64,000 nt of DNA from NCBI GenBank assembly GCA_036785705.1, contig JAWUZG010000029.1:15763501-15827500 (forward strand). Direction: 5' to 3'. This DNA comes from Acanthornis magna (lineage: Eukaryota; Chordata; Aves; Passeriformes; Acanthizidae). Both the position numbers and the translations under genes were made by a program. This document shows positions 37,578 through 48,642 of this stretch, one piece after another (position 1 is the stretch's first letter; every line of letters starts with the position of its first letter). The notes beneath the pieces were generated by a model. It had not been told where the DNA came from. It was given only the letters and a program-made list of their open reading frames with translations, and did no database searches.

Positions 37578-39767
37578 GTTCTAACCTCATCTCTGCTGCA
37601 GGCGTATTTCATATAAGGGGCACATGAGCCCTAGGGGATCCATCTGCAGCTCATCTTTTCTCTCCCTTCTCCCTCAGCACAGGTTTTGAGGACCATGATA
37701 TTGACCTGAATTTATGACTGCTCATGTCCATCTACTGATGAGAAAACTGACAAGTGTTATCTTGTAGCATAGTTATAACAAATCTTAACTTGAGTAACTA
37801 CCACAGTACTTGACTTGCTTCTGTTTATTGAAGGTTTGCAAGCAGGCTGTCTCAGCTCTCCCCTTAGCTGCACTCCCAGTTGACTGGAGCCACATGATAT
37901 CCTTGTATACCTTTGTATAATCAAGGTTGTGTGGCATTTACTATTTTTATTTTGTCAACAAACTAAGACCAACCTTCACCTCTTCTCTGTATATCCTGGG
38001 TCTCTATTGTATATTCTGTTCTTGTTCAGTCACTGTGAATAAAACAACTGCAGCAGGTGCAGAAAAGGTGAGATTTCCTCTTATCTAAATTGTTTGCATG
38101 CATTAGTTAAAAGCTACCTGACCTCTGAGGTACCTCACTAGTAAACTTTTTTCCTTCACACCTCTTATTACCTCTTCACTGTTTCCTATTTTTGAGCTAA
38201 TTTTCTATCCTAGAGCTATTATTTTAACCTGTGTACCATAATTCTCTGCCTTATTCAATTATCTTCAGTGTGGAACCTTATTACTCTTTGAAAATGTAAG
38301 CGTAAGTTCCCTTACTCCTGCTGCAGCAATAGTATTTCCGAGGAATGAAAGTAAGTTAGTTTAAGCATGACTCCTAAAGGTCCACAGTGGATATTTAGAA
38401 TCAAATTATTCACATGAAAGTCTTCATTAAATGTCCTTCATATCATTTCTTCACCTATCCCCCTTTTCCTTTAACTATGCTAACCAGGCTATAATTTGTT
38501 TGCCACAATACACTTTGAGGCTTTTTTTGTTCAATAGCAGTTGTAGGCTTCCTGTTTTCCAGTCCTCTGGAGTATGTCCTATGAAGAGAAAACAAAGCTC
38601 TGCCTCCTTTGTCCTCTGGAAGGTTTAGAACAAAATAACTGTTTAACAAATCCGCCATCTTCGTCCTTGTTGCCAATTCCCTACTATCACTTTTTAGTGG
38701 ACCAATTTTCTCTTTTATGATCTGTCAAGTGAAAATATATGTGAAAAGTCCTTTATTTTAGTTGAACATTGCCTGGCAATTTGGATGCTTGCTTTCCTTA
38801 TTTTACACCTTTAACCAGAAAGAAACATGCTGCCATTTACCCTGGTAACAGAAGTTAGTAACTACTGAATTCAACAGGCATTTTATAGATTGCTACTTGA
38901 ATGAAAGTTCTTTATCATAACCCCTGCTATAATAAAGTGCTGATGCATTTCCCACCTTTCTCATCAAAAAGCTCTGTTCTCTACAAGACTGATATAAACA
39001 TGATCTTCTGGGGGCCCTTTCCTGCCTTCGTAACATATGAAGGGCTTTAGAGGGAATGGGTAGCTATCTATTGGAAAGTATGGAAGCTTGAAAAAATAGA
39101 CAATACCAATTACTGTCTGTGGCTGTCAAACTGAATAGAGAAATCAATTTACATTTAATAACACAATTCCTTCAACTGCTATGAGAATCAGTATAGACCC
39201 CAGCTTAGCTGCCTCATCACATGTTTAGCTGCAGCTCTTTTACGGGAAAGTAATGGTACCTCTGAGATCAGCATATGTTAAATCCCACTGAATTTACCAT
39301 GAGGGAAAGCCTATTTCATCTAGGTCATACCTGTATTATGAATGCTTTAAAAACGTAAAATCAGAAATCTCTCATTCGTTTGCAGTTTCCACATAAAATG
39401 GAAGATAGATGCTTAAATTTAATAAGCCTATAAAATCAGGCTTATCTTCTGTGTTCTTTGGTAAAGTTATGAAAGAAGGTCACTTTCAAAACCTTGACAA
39501 ACATGGAACAGATTATTATGCATTTTGTAGAGGGGGCTTGTCCTCTTTAGGATGATACTTTAAAGCTTGTTTTGCTCTGTGCTATTTCAGCAGTTTTAGA
39601 GGATCTGTAATACTGTCCCTACTGACAGAGCAGGGAAGAGAAAACTGCAATTCATACACATAATGAAGAACCTGCAATTCATACACAGGAAACATAAGCA
39701 CTAGATCCTCAACCAGACATTCTTTGGAAATTTCTTCAGGTTTTGCAGTTATCCTTCTGATACAGAA

Positions 39768-40265
39768 ACACAGAATCTCCTGAGTTGGGAGGGACCCACA
39801 AGGACTGAGTCCAACTCCTGGCCTTGCACAGGACACCCCAAGAGTCACACCATGTGCCTGAAAGTGTTGTTGAAACGCTTCTTGAACTCTGTCAGGTTTG
39901 GTGCTGTGACCACTTCCCTGGGGAGCTGTTCCAGTACCCAACCACCCTCTGGGGGAAGAACCTTTTTCCAACCCATATATACATGTATATGTATATATAA
40001 AATATCCAACCTAAACCTCCCCTGACATAACTTCAAGCCTCAAGTCCTGTAACCGCAGAGCCGAGATCAGTGTCTGCCCTTCCTTTTTCCATCACAAGGA
40101 AGTTGTAACTGCAATGGGATCTCCCCTCAGTCTCCTCCGGGCAGAACAGACCAAGTGACCTCAGCCACTCCTCATATGGCTTCTCCTCAAGGCCATTCAC
40201 CATCTTCATTTCCCTCCAATGTGTCAGCTTCTTGACAAGTACTCAACTCAAAATTCCAAACCCTG
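39768..40265 (-). mobile_element. CR1 LINE 3' fragment, antisense, with internal microsatellite
   Basis: Antisense CR1 phrases appear in order: cacagaatctcctgagttgg (3' tail), gtccaactcctggccttgca, cttcttgaactctgtcaggt, ggtgctgtgaccacttccct, ggggagctgttccagtaccc, then aatatccaacctaaacctcc cctgac, ctcagtctcctccgggcaga and ctcagccactcctcatatgg. About 25 bases of alternating TA/TG sequence (39974-40001) interrupt it between cctttttcca and atatccaacc, which are adjacent in CR1. The end near 40265 is uncertain. The 129-codon minus-strand frame across this region comes from the repeat. Confidence 0.93.
39974..40001. repeat. TA/TG microsatellite inside CR1
   Basis: Alternating tatatacatgtatatgtata is inserted inside the antisense CR1. 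The flanking CR1 text is continuous on both sides, so the run grew after the element inserted. Confidence 0.8.
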
Positions 40266-40519
40266 CCAAAAATAGCACTTAGACTATTATGTGTAAGTGT
40301 TAATCCAAAGAAGAGATGATATTTCTCTGTCAGAACAATTTTGTCAAAGAATGCTGATTTTTGGTAATATTAAAAACGTCCTTAATAGCTTTGTCAAGAT
40401 GATTAATAACAAAACCAGGTTTCTTAGGTATGGAAAAATAGTTTTGTTCTGACTTCTGCATAAAGTTATAATGCAGCATAATAATGCTAAAGACAGAAAA
40501 TGTCTCAAATGATTAATGG

Positions 40520-40935
40520 ATAGCAGGGCTAAATGTATTCTCATGAGACTTGCAGAGGGCTGCCACCCAAGGGGACCTCAAAAGGGTAGGGGAGCGGATT
40601 GGCAGAAACCTGGTAAGTCTAGTGAAAACACCTGACTGGGAGGGAATAAGTCTATGTGTACAAAAGTACAGGTGCTTGTGGGGATGAATCTGGAAAAGTT
40701 GCTGCATGGTCTTGTGGCAGTCAAAGTCAATCATGCAGGAGGCTGTGTCAGCCAGGATGTAGCTGCTGGGTTGAGGGAAGGGACTGTTCCCTATTCTCCA
40801 GCACATGTCTGTTGAAAGTGCTATGTCTGGTTTTGCCGCTTCCCAGTAGTAGAGTCTAACAAAGTGGAGCCAATCCAGTGAATGGCTGCCAGGATGGTGA
40901 AGGGGCTGGAGGATGTGAAAAATTATGGTAAAGTT
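40520..40935 (+). mobile_element. CR1 LINE fragment from the reverse-transcriptase end, degraded
   Basis: From about 40675 the order matches CR1 sense sequence: cttgtggcagtcaaagtcaa tcatgcagga, then gctgtgtcagccaggatgta, gagggaagggactgttccct, tatgtctggttttg, gtggagccaatccagtgaat ggctgccaggatggtgaagg, and ggctggaggat. These correspond to the CR1 phrases running from cttgtggc-aagaaggc-aatgg to ccagagggccacgaagatgat-gaggggctggag. The frame is broken by indels. It lies head-on to the antisense CR1 ending near 40265. Confidence 0.8.
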
Positions 40936-40971
40936 TGATACAGAACTTGATCAAAATTTTGGTAATATGGA

Positions 40972-41000
40972 TTTTTTTTTTTTTTTTTTTTTTGTTTTTC
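40972..41000. repeat. Poly-T run (T22)
   Basis: About 22 consecutive T residues (40972-40993) are followed by g and five more T. It lies 35 bases after the CR1 fragment. No SINE or retrocopy body was recognised on either side. Confidence 0.92.
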
Positions 41001-44000
41001 CAGAATGGGAAGAAACGTTCATAATTGTACAAGTGAAGAAAATTGCTGCAAAACTCTTCCCATCAAAATTGTAGTAAGGTTGCTCCTGATTCAACTTTAA
41101 AATTGTCACAAATATAAATGGTTTAAATATTATACTTTTACCACTCTTTTGGTTCAAGCAAATAATAGGTTGTCATATACCAGTGATAAATGTTCATTTT
41201 CCTCCTATTTCAATCCATGGCATATGAAACAAAAAGCAGTAACATGAGTTCTGCAGTTGAACTCCAATTTGTTAAACATGTTTCTTAGGGCAGTGCTCAC
41301 AGACCACAAGAGATGGCAACCCCGCTGCACTGAGTGCTCTACCAGCATATTGTATTGTTTTATATTACAGAAGATGTAATTTTTCTAAATCACTTGATAT
41401 CTGGAGTTCTATAATACAAAAATTAAAAGTAAATTATTATTTTTGGCCCAATTTTTTTGGCCCCCCAATTTTTTTTTTTGAACAGCCAATGAGTATTTTT
41501 CTATAGTTTATTCAAAAGCAGAATTACTTGTGTGCATGTTCATTAAAATCTTAGCATTCATTTTAAATCCTTGTGTATTCATAGAAATATTAATAGCTGC
41601 ATATTGGAATTAAGAATCTACATGTAATGGCTTGTATTTGGTGGGTTATGTAATTTAAAAGGTCTTATTCTTGGATCCTGTTTGAAAGCTTAATATAATT
41701 TATATCACAGATAATGTGTATTGCAACCAGCTGCACATTGTTCTTTAAAAGTTGTGCTAGTTCTACAAGTTAATTTAGAAGGCTGCATCTTGTATATCAG
41801 CACTTGGTTTTAATAGAGAAGACTAAAAGTATTTACAAGACCAAAATTATTTACTGAAGCAATTTGAGAATACTTTTAATGAAGTACGGATAAGAGGATT
41901 CTTCATACTGCTTGGAGAATTCATAAATAGGGAAAAATATTATGAATCAATCCCTTGGTTCTCTGAAAGATCAGAATATAATCAAGGATCAGCCTATTTT
42001 ATTTTTCCTTTTAGACCAATATTCTGTCTAGGATGCAGGTATGCTCCCCAGGAGCACATCCAAGTATTAGTTGTGTACCTGGCAAAGGAGACAGGGCCCT
42101 CAATAGTTGTTTAAGGGAATTGAAGTGAATGTTAATTCATTTTACAAAGAAAATGTTCTAGTAGCTGTTACTTATTAATCTTGCTAATGTAGAAGCCAAT
42201 GTTAAAAAACCCAACAAACAACTTCAAGAAAAAGAACACAGTGTTGAAAGTGCTGATAAAGTGTGGAATAAAAAAGATTATACTCTTGCATCTTAGGTTT
42301 GATGGAAGTCCTTGCCAAAGATTGTTTCAGTGAAGTGCAAGAAACAGAGGGCACGCTTCAGAGAGCCTAATCTGGAATTGGGTGGAGGGATTATAAAGTG
42401 TGTATTTCATAAAAATGAACAAGGTCATACAAAGTAATTGTGAGATGGGCAGAGTCACAGGAGAAACAGTAGGCAGCAACTAAAAACGAGTTACTAAATC
42501 ATACTCACTGTGTGATGTGGGGTGGGATATGTGTAAGCCAGAAGAGAATGAGATATTAAACAGGGAAATAAAGGGGAGGAAGCAGGTAAGAGGCATCTTA
42601 AAAACTGGAACAAGTGGAAGAGAGAGAGAGGGAAAAGAGAGCAAATGAGAAATATTTGTTTCAGGGGTAAGTGTTATAGAAGAAAAATGGGAAAAGGAAG
42701 CAAATGAGGGTAAAGACAAAAATAATGTTGTCATTTTTGTGTGTAGGGAGGGAAATTAACAGATAAATGAACCAGAAATTCAAAAAACTTAGCATCCAGG
42801 ATTCAGCTAAGTTAAATAAATTGCAGACGTTTGCTCAGAAAGATGTTTTTTGTAATGGAGTAAGTCAGCATATTTATGGGATTTCCTCAAACACTGCAGC
42901 ATACCATGAATAAAGGAAGTTTATTTTGGAACAGAGGATGTTGCCAAAAACTGAACTGGTGCTCCTTTTACCATCAGCAAATGCCAGAGTTTGGGGAGGT
43001 TGAAGAAGCTCTCTCTTCAAAAGAGAACACTGAAAGCAGATGCCAGCTCATCAATGCAGCTGAGCTGAAGTCAGCAGGGTTGGATTGAAGAGCGGAGGGA
43101 TATAAAAAGGGCCTTGCTGGACAGTGGTAGAAGGAAGTGGTCAATGAGAGAATTTGGCAGGAGAATAGACCAACAGATGAACTTTGGAAAACTTACAAAA
43201 GCAGCCACAGTGAAGTTTTTGGGCCACTGAATGGTAGGAAATACATTCTTTTCCTTCTTATGTGAATCCCTATTTTACTGCTGGTTTTACTGTTGTGTGT
43301 ACATACTATACTGGTTAGAAGCTGTGCAAGAGCTTTGCTGCTCACATCATTAGAAACTTAATTCACAAACAAAACTAGCTCTGAGCCATCTACTCTCTTG
43401 CCAGTATCAGCTTCTGCTTTCAAGTAGCTCTGGCTTAGATACTTCTCGTTCTCTTCTATAAAGTTGAGTATCTGTATTCCCAGTAGATGTTTTTGCTCCC
43501 TCTCACCCTCTCCAATGCACCTGACCCAAACTGTACATTCTGTGAGGTCTTTCTAATGCCTTTTCCAGAGTGCTAGGAGCTGCTTCTTGCAGTGGCTGCC
43601 TTTTCCACAGGTGCCTGATGGATGGTTAAACTCACCATAAGGTTAAACCACATACCCTGTCTGAAGAAGGGCACAAGACTGAATGAAGATGACAGAACAA
43701 GGGCACAGCTACCTGAGCTGGAAGGTAGCAAGGAAGATGAGAAGGAAGAGATCAAGGGGATTATAAAGTCCTATCAAGCCTTATTCTTGATGTGCTGCTC
43801 TTTAGTGCAGTGTTGTTCTGATTAACTTGATAGCAAAAAAGCCCTGCACCATGAGTCTTGATGCAGAGGCCTTCAAGACTGGTAGGGCACTTTGTCTGGA
43901 AGAGCCTGGTATGTAGTGAAAATGATCACATCCAGCCCGGGCATCTGCTGATGTGGACAAAATCACAGGAAGGCTTGGTCTGATGCTTGCTTACAACTGG

Positions 44001-47000
44001 AGGCATCACCGAGGTGTAGGCACTGCTCTCCCATTCTACCAGGTTGACACAGTCAAAGCCACTGCAGATATGTTTATGCTTACTGGCATAAAATTTCTTA
44101 GAAAACTAGACAAGGAGGCTGTTTTCCTTCCAGGATATCAGGATTTTTCTTCTCCTTTAGATTTATACTAGAAGAAAAAGTTATCAAAGAAACTCAGAAC
44201 TAACCCCAGTCTATTTCTTTTTAACATTCAAAGTCATTATCAAGTGTACATATATTCTGTTACAAGTTACATTCTTCAATTTATTTAAATTCAGATTCCC
44301 TTCACTGATTTTTCAACTTGTTTAGCTAGCAGCACTATACAGTCTGTGTGTAAATAATGGCAGCTTTTTGGTCCAGGAACTCCCTTAGCAAAGAAAAATT
44401 TGGACTGGAACTTTCCAGTCACTGAGATCTTGCATCCATTTATTCCCCTCATGGCATGGAATTGTTCTATCTCAGCTGCATGTGGAAAGGCAATAGAAAC
44501 ACACTGAGCACTGAGGAATCTAAAAAAGATGTCCTGTTAAAAACAATGACAGAAGAGCCTGCCCTCAAAGTTTTATGTTGGGACAGTATTTTAGGAGCTC
44601 AGTTATTGGCAGGTGCTGTGTGCTCACCATGCAGATGGGATCCATAAAGCCTTCTAAATATATACTTCCCTTACTTTTACGACTGTACTTCAAGATTTAG
44701 AAAATTTTGTATGTGTGTGTGTGTATATATGTATATTCAAGTACCAACAGCAATGTTGAATTTGTTGCTGCTAGTTTGATTAAGAAAAGGTACTATTTGG
44801 ACACTAGAAAAGTGAACTTTTTAAAACTATATAAATCCTAGAACCGATATAAAAGCTTTGACAGGCAGTAACCCCTGGCAAAATACTTGACACACTTATT
44901 CTTTGTGTGTTGTAATAAATCCAGTTCAGATCTGCAAATACATATTTTCCCAAATCAGCTGTTTATGCCAAGGCTTGCACCATCAGCCTACAAGTGAAAT
45001 AACCATGGGCTTCTGTGCCTTGAAGAGGATGCTCACCCAGGATCCAAGAGACAGGGAGTATCAATAAGATAGGGAAGAATATGAAGGGAATAAAAAGAGG
45101 AGGATTAAATAAAACAAGATGAGGAACAGAAAAGACAACAGGGTATGTGTCAGACTGAAGAGTCAAAAAAAAAATCCAGGGAGGTGAGAAGAGAGCAAGT
45201 GTTATCAGAACTGGGGAATAAACAATCAGTGATGGTAGAGTGGGTGTGAGAGTATGTTTGCATTTAGGCTGGGTAGTGGTTTGGTGCCTAGGAGCTAATG
45301 TGAAATGAATGTCTGTCCCAGAGGAATTTTTCAGTTATTTATTTTTCTTCCAGTGTTGGGATGGTAATTCAAACACAACCTTTCGGTGTCATGAAGGGCT
45401 TTGTTATGAACATGCCAGTGAATCACGTTGAAGCAAGGTATTTGTACTAACGGCAGAGTGATGATAACCTGTGGTGGGCTGCATTGCTGCAGTCTGATTT
45501 GAACTGCCTGCTCCCTGCCCTGTCTGATAGGCCAAAGTTCCCAACAGGCCTGCATGGCTACATGAGAGAGGACCTCAGTACATCCAAGGAATGCAGTCTG
45601 GGATCCTGTGCCTATAGTGGGATCCATAAAAATACATTCAGGTCAGCTCATCTTAATGAAATACAGGCAACTGCATACATACCTTGAAAACACACAGCTT
45701 ATATCTGGGTGTGCTGTATTTACTGGTTTGTGTTTGGGAATTTGCAGACATGCTTTATCTGAATTTTCCTTTGCACTCTAGCATAGATTTTTGTGTTTGC
45801 TGTTGTACTTATTCTTCTCTGACTATTGTTATTTATGTTTTTTATTTCTCTGTATCTTCACATCTTTCTTCTTCTTGTGCTGAGTCTAATTTGTACTTTC
45901 TCTCCCACGTGTTCCCTCCTAATCCCTTTTTTCTGAATTCCAGTGTCCTCCTTCACAATCTGTTTTCTTCTCATCACAGTCCACCTCTGGTATCTTTCCC
46001 TCCCATATATGTGCCAAGGCATTCCAATACAGAAGTCTTTATTCAAGAAAAATAGTAAAAAATGAGGACTGTCTACCTTACAAGCTATTCTTCTTAATGT
46101 TTGCTGTGTCTCTCTACATGGGGATTTGGTGCTCTGTGAGTTCACATACTAATTTACAATAAATTTATGGCACAGTGAATAAGCCTTAGGCTGCTAAACA
46201 TCCTGGTATTTTTTACAGTGTTATGCATAGTGCTTTCCAATTTATAGCCTTATAGTTTAAAAAAATGCACATGTAGTAAAATGTATTTTTATTTTTGGAA
46301 TATTCAGATTTTTAGGCTCAGTGAAATAAGAGTGTTTCTCTTCTTTTTTTGTAAGATTTTTTTATGAAAGTGCTTGATTGTCTTGAGCATATGCATGTTG
46401 AATGTTTCCATCCTTTCATGAAATTACTTGTAATTTTGAGCACCAGCTAGTATTTTTCAATAAGATGAAAATGTGTTATGCAGGGCTAGAAGATGCTTAA
46501 ATCTACAGGAGACAAATTGCTCCTAAAAAAAGAAAAATATGAGGTATGGAATGATACTCAGACATGCACAGCTTCCCACTTGCAATGTAATGTTTTGTGC
46601 CCAGTCTAGAAATTTGCATTAAGTTAGCTTTCATGAAACAACCTTCTGCCACCTCTGCTGCCTGTGGGACAGAACTTCTGTGGCAAACTGAATCCCAAAG
46701 CTGGAGCTAGCCTTTGTACTTCAGAGCTAAGGGCAATGTTTAAAATTGAGGCTAGTGACTTGTCTCAGACCTTCAGTTCTGCAGGATAAAAAGTTATCTA
46801 ATAACACTTTATCTCTCACAAAGGGCATCAGCAAAAATAGGAATAGGGCCATACATGTTGTTTATCCTTAGCATAAACTGGTCCTTCTTCCCTGCTGTCT
46901 GCTTTGGTCCCTTCACACTGCTCCCATCTAAACATATATCCTTGTCTGGTAGACTCCTTCATTTTCTTCGTGGTAGGTAGTTACGGTCATAATAAAGTAT

Positions 47001-47984
47001 GCAGTCCCTGGTCCATCATTGCCTTTAAACTCTTCATAATTGCAAGAATTTAAATTGTTGTATATTGGTACTCTATTGCTCTATTTGTTTGCCTTTATAA
47101 AAGTTTTTTGTCTATGTGCAATTGTGCTTTGCAAATATGCTTTCCTCCTGGATTTGTAACATGGTTTAGTCATGGTTAGAAAATTATAATTTCAGTGAGA
47201 CTTTAAGTACTTTAAACCTCAATAAACTCAATACCAGTGTTGACATGTTGATACTTGTTTTCTTGCAATGTTTGTCTAAACATTCTTGTTTTTCTGTTGT
47301 CAGTGAGTCCATTTTTCTCTTCATTTCTTAAAAATGAGGATGTACTCTCATGGGCCTGAATCTTCAGGATAACATTTTCAAATGTTTATTCACACAGTTA
47401 TTTTCATTATGTGGTTGGAAAAGAGACACAGTGATCTGCCTGGGTATGTCAATAAATTTGGATCAATGCCTTCAAACCCAAGGGCTTAAAATGAGACTCT
47501 GAGTTCTTAAAACCTTGGGAATCTTGTAAAATTCAAGTGCTAGTATGTTTGATGAAATCTTAAAAGAGAAGGTAAAAATAAGTTCTATTTGTTCAATGTT
47601 TTAGTCTTTACCAGTTTTACAACACTATTAGGATGATCAGTTACTTATTCCACACTAAACTCTTCAGTTAACTTTCATGTAAATATGAAGATATAAAAAG
47701 TATTCCATGTAACTATATTAAAATATTATATAAATATAGTATACAGACTGTAAAATGCCTAATTCTGGTTATTTATATTAGGCAACACCCAGAACTTCAA
47801 AAGCCACTTACTTCTGAATATCAAACCATGTATTTATGAGCCTTAATATCCATATAAAGTCAATTATCTACAACTTACATTAGTTTACAGGACTTAGTAC
47901 ACACAAGTTGTAAGTCCAGTGATAGGGTGAACATTTCCTTGTATTTTATCTGCGTTTAGAACCAAGTCTTAAAAATAACAAAAT
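41001..47984. other. Long gene-free AT-rich stretch
   Basis: About 7 kb without a recognised gene. It contains a T-rich patch at 41445-41480, a strongly purine-rich plus strand at 42540-42720 and a TG/TA microsatellite at 44710-44734. A 123-codon plus-strand frame (45684-46055) reads as a hydrophobic, serine- and cysteine-rich string, but it comes from a pyrimidine-rich strand and has a comparable open frame opposite, so I do not call it a gene. Confidence 0.45.
44710..44734. repeat. TG/TA microsatellite
   Basis: An alternating tatgtgtgtgtgtgtatata tgtat run, a short compound dinucleotide repeat. Confidence 0.85.
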
Positions 47985-47985
47985 T

Positions 47986-48044
47986 CATTTTGGCAGGGGC
48001 CCCGAGAGGTCATCCTATCCAACTTCCCATTCTAAACCTTGATC
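47986..48044 (-). mobile_element. CR1 3' fragment, antisense, left half of a split copy
   Basis: The text ttggcaggggccccgagagg tcatcctatccaacttccc matches the antisense CR1 tail ttgg-agggacc-cgaggtcatc-agtccaacc. It is interrupted by the LTR starting at 48045 and resumes after 48508. Confidence 0.7.
48039..48044. repeat. Imperfect 6-bp target-site duplication, left copy
   Basis: The hexamer ttgatc precedes the LTR. The right flank is gtgatc (48509-48514), matching at five of six bases. A 6-bp duplication fits ERVK-type integration. Confidence 0.65.
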
Positions 48045-48230
48045 TGTTGTATATCGCCTGGCTTTCCTGCCGTCCTCGACCGGGACGCCAGCCCCTTGAA
48101 TGCTCGGCAGAGCTTGGCGTGGCTGGTTCACGCAGAGGGGGGGCTGCTCCCAGCCAGGGTCCGACGAGGTGCCGATGAAATAAAGGCGGAAGAGGCAAAG
48201 GGTTGCGGGAGGGGTCTCCCCCGAGCTCTC

Positions 48231-48237
48231 CTTTATT
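48231..48237 (-). promoter_or_regulatory. LTR polyadenylation signal
   Basis: Plus-strand ctttatt reads aataaag on the minus strand, about 75 bases downstream of the TATA-like motif at about 48312. That spacing fits a short R region. Confidence 0.6.
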
Positions 48238-48307
48238 GGGGTTAGGGCGAGGGGATTCCGGAGGGAGAGTCGTCGAGGAGAACACCGGAGAAGTGTCCCC
48301 GTACAAC

Positions 48308-48418
48308 AGGTTTTAAGGGAGGGAAACAACCAATAGGGAAAGAGACAAGGGGAGGGTACAAGGGTCAGGGGTCCAATAAAAACATACAAGGTAGGGGTAC
48401 AATAACTTAAAACCAATA
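48308..48418 (-). promoter_or_regulatory. LTR promoter region: CCAAT boxes and TATA-like motif
   Basis: Plus-strand ccaat occurs at 48330-48334, 48373-48377 and 48413-48417, read as ATTGG on the LTR's own strand. The TATA-like ttaaaa lies at about 48311-48316 just downstream. Activity is inferred from layout only. Confidence 0.5.
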
Positions 48419-48508
48419 AAGCTTTGAACATAACTGAACTTTCGGGAAGAGGGGGTTGGTCCAAGGCTCTGGGCACGCCTGTCTTCAACCAGAGTTTGAC
48501 CTCCCACA

Positions 48509-48642
48509 GTGATCAGTGCTGATTTTAGATTGGCTCTGTCAGGCCTTTATGCAGCTGGGCCTTTAAAACATTCCAAGGAAGACTGTCCAGCATGTGTCAA
48601 CCTTCAGCTACCTTTCAGTGATTTTTTTTCCTTTTATATAGA
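48509..48642 (-). mobile_element. CR1 fragment, antisense, right half of the split copy
   Basis: After the LTR the text atgcagctgggcctttaaaa cattccaaggaagactg, then tgtcaacct, continues the antisense CR1 order (tgtccagctgggttttgaat-atctccaaggatggagactcc). The T-rich end near 48620-48640 fits the agtgaa-aagttttttcc part. Together with 47986-48044 it forms one CR1 interrupted by the LTR. Confidence 0.65.

Larger units (their letters stand above)
36991..39767. other. Gene-free stretch with palindromes
   Basis: Unique sequence with no recognised gene. It holds a doubled gaagcttc dyad at 37298-37329 and a 21-bp palindrome at 37557-37577, both listed separately. Confidence 0.5.
48045..48508 (-). 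mobile_element. CpG-rich solo LTR, ERVK-like, inserted in CR1
   Basis: Read on the minus strand this 464-bp element runs from tgtgggaggtcaaac to gcgatatacaaca, with TG...CA termini. Its layout is that of a retroviral LTR. Three inverted CCAAT boxes (plus-strand ccaat at 48413, 48373 and 48330) are spaced about 40 bases apart. Next comes a TATA-like cttaaaacc (about 48308-48317), then an aataaag polyadenylation signal (plus-strand ctttatt, 48231-48237), followed by a GC-rich U5-like region. CpG density is high for the window, suggesting a fairly recent insertion. No internal retroviral genes adjoin it, so it is solo. Long minus-strand frames of up to 157 codons across it are by-products of the GC-rich sequence. 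Confidence 0.85.

Noticed and set aside
39582..39971. 129-codon minus-strand frame as a gene
   Set aside because: Most of it is the 3' non-coding part of a CR1 element read in its sense direction, and the rest has no domain.
40972..41000. Poly-T run as the tail of an antisense processed pseudogene
   Set aside because: No recognisable coding or RNA-derived body lies on either side, and no flanking duplication was seen.
45684..46055. 123-codon hydrophobic plus-strand frame as a membrane protein
   Set aside because: The hydrophobicity comes from a pyrimidine-rich strand (ttt, ctt, tct codons), and the opposite strand is also open across much of it.
48015..48488. 157-codon minus-strand frame as a gene
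   Set aside because: It lies almost wholly inside the GC-rich solo LTR, with other long frames overlapping it on both strands and no recognisable domain.
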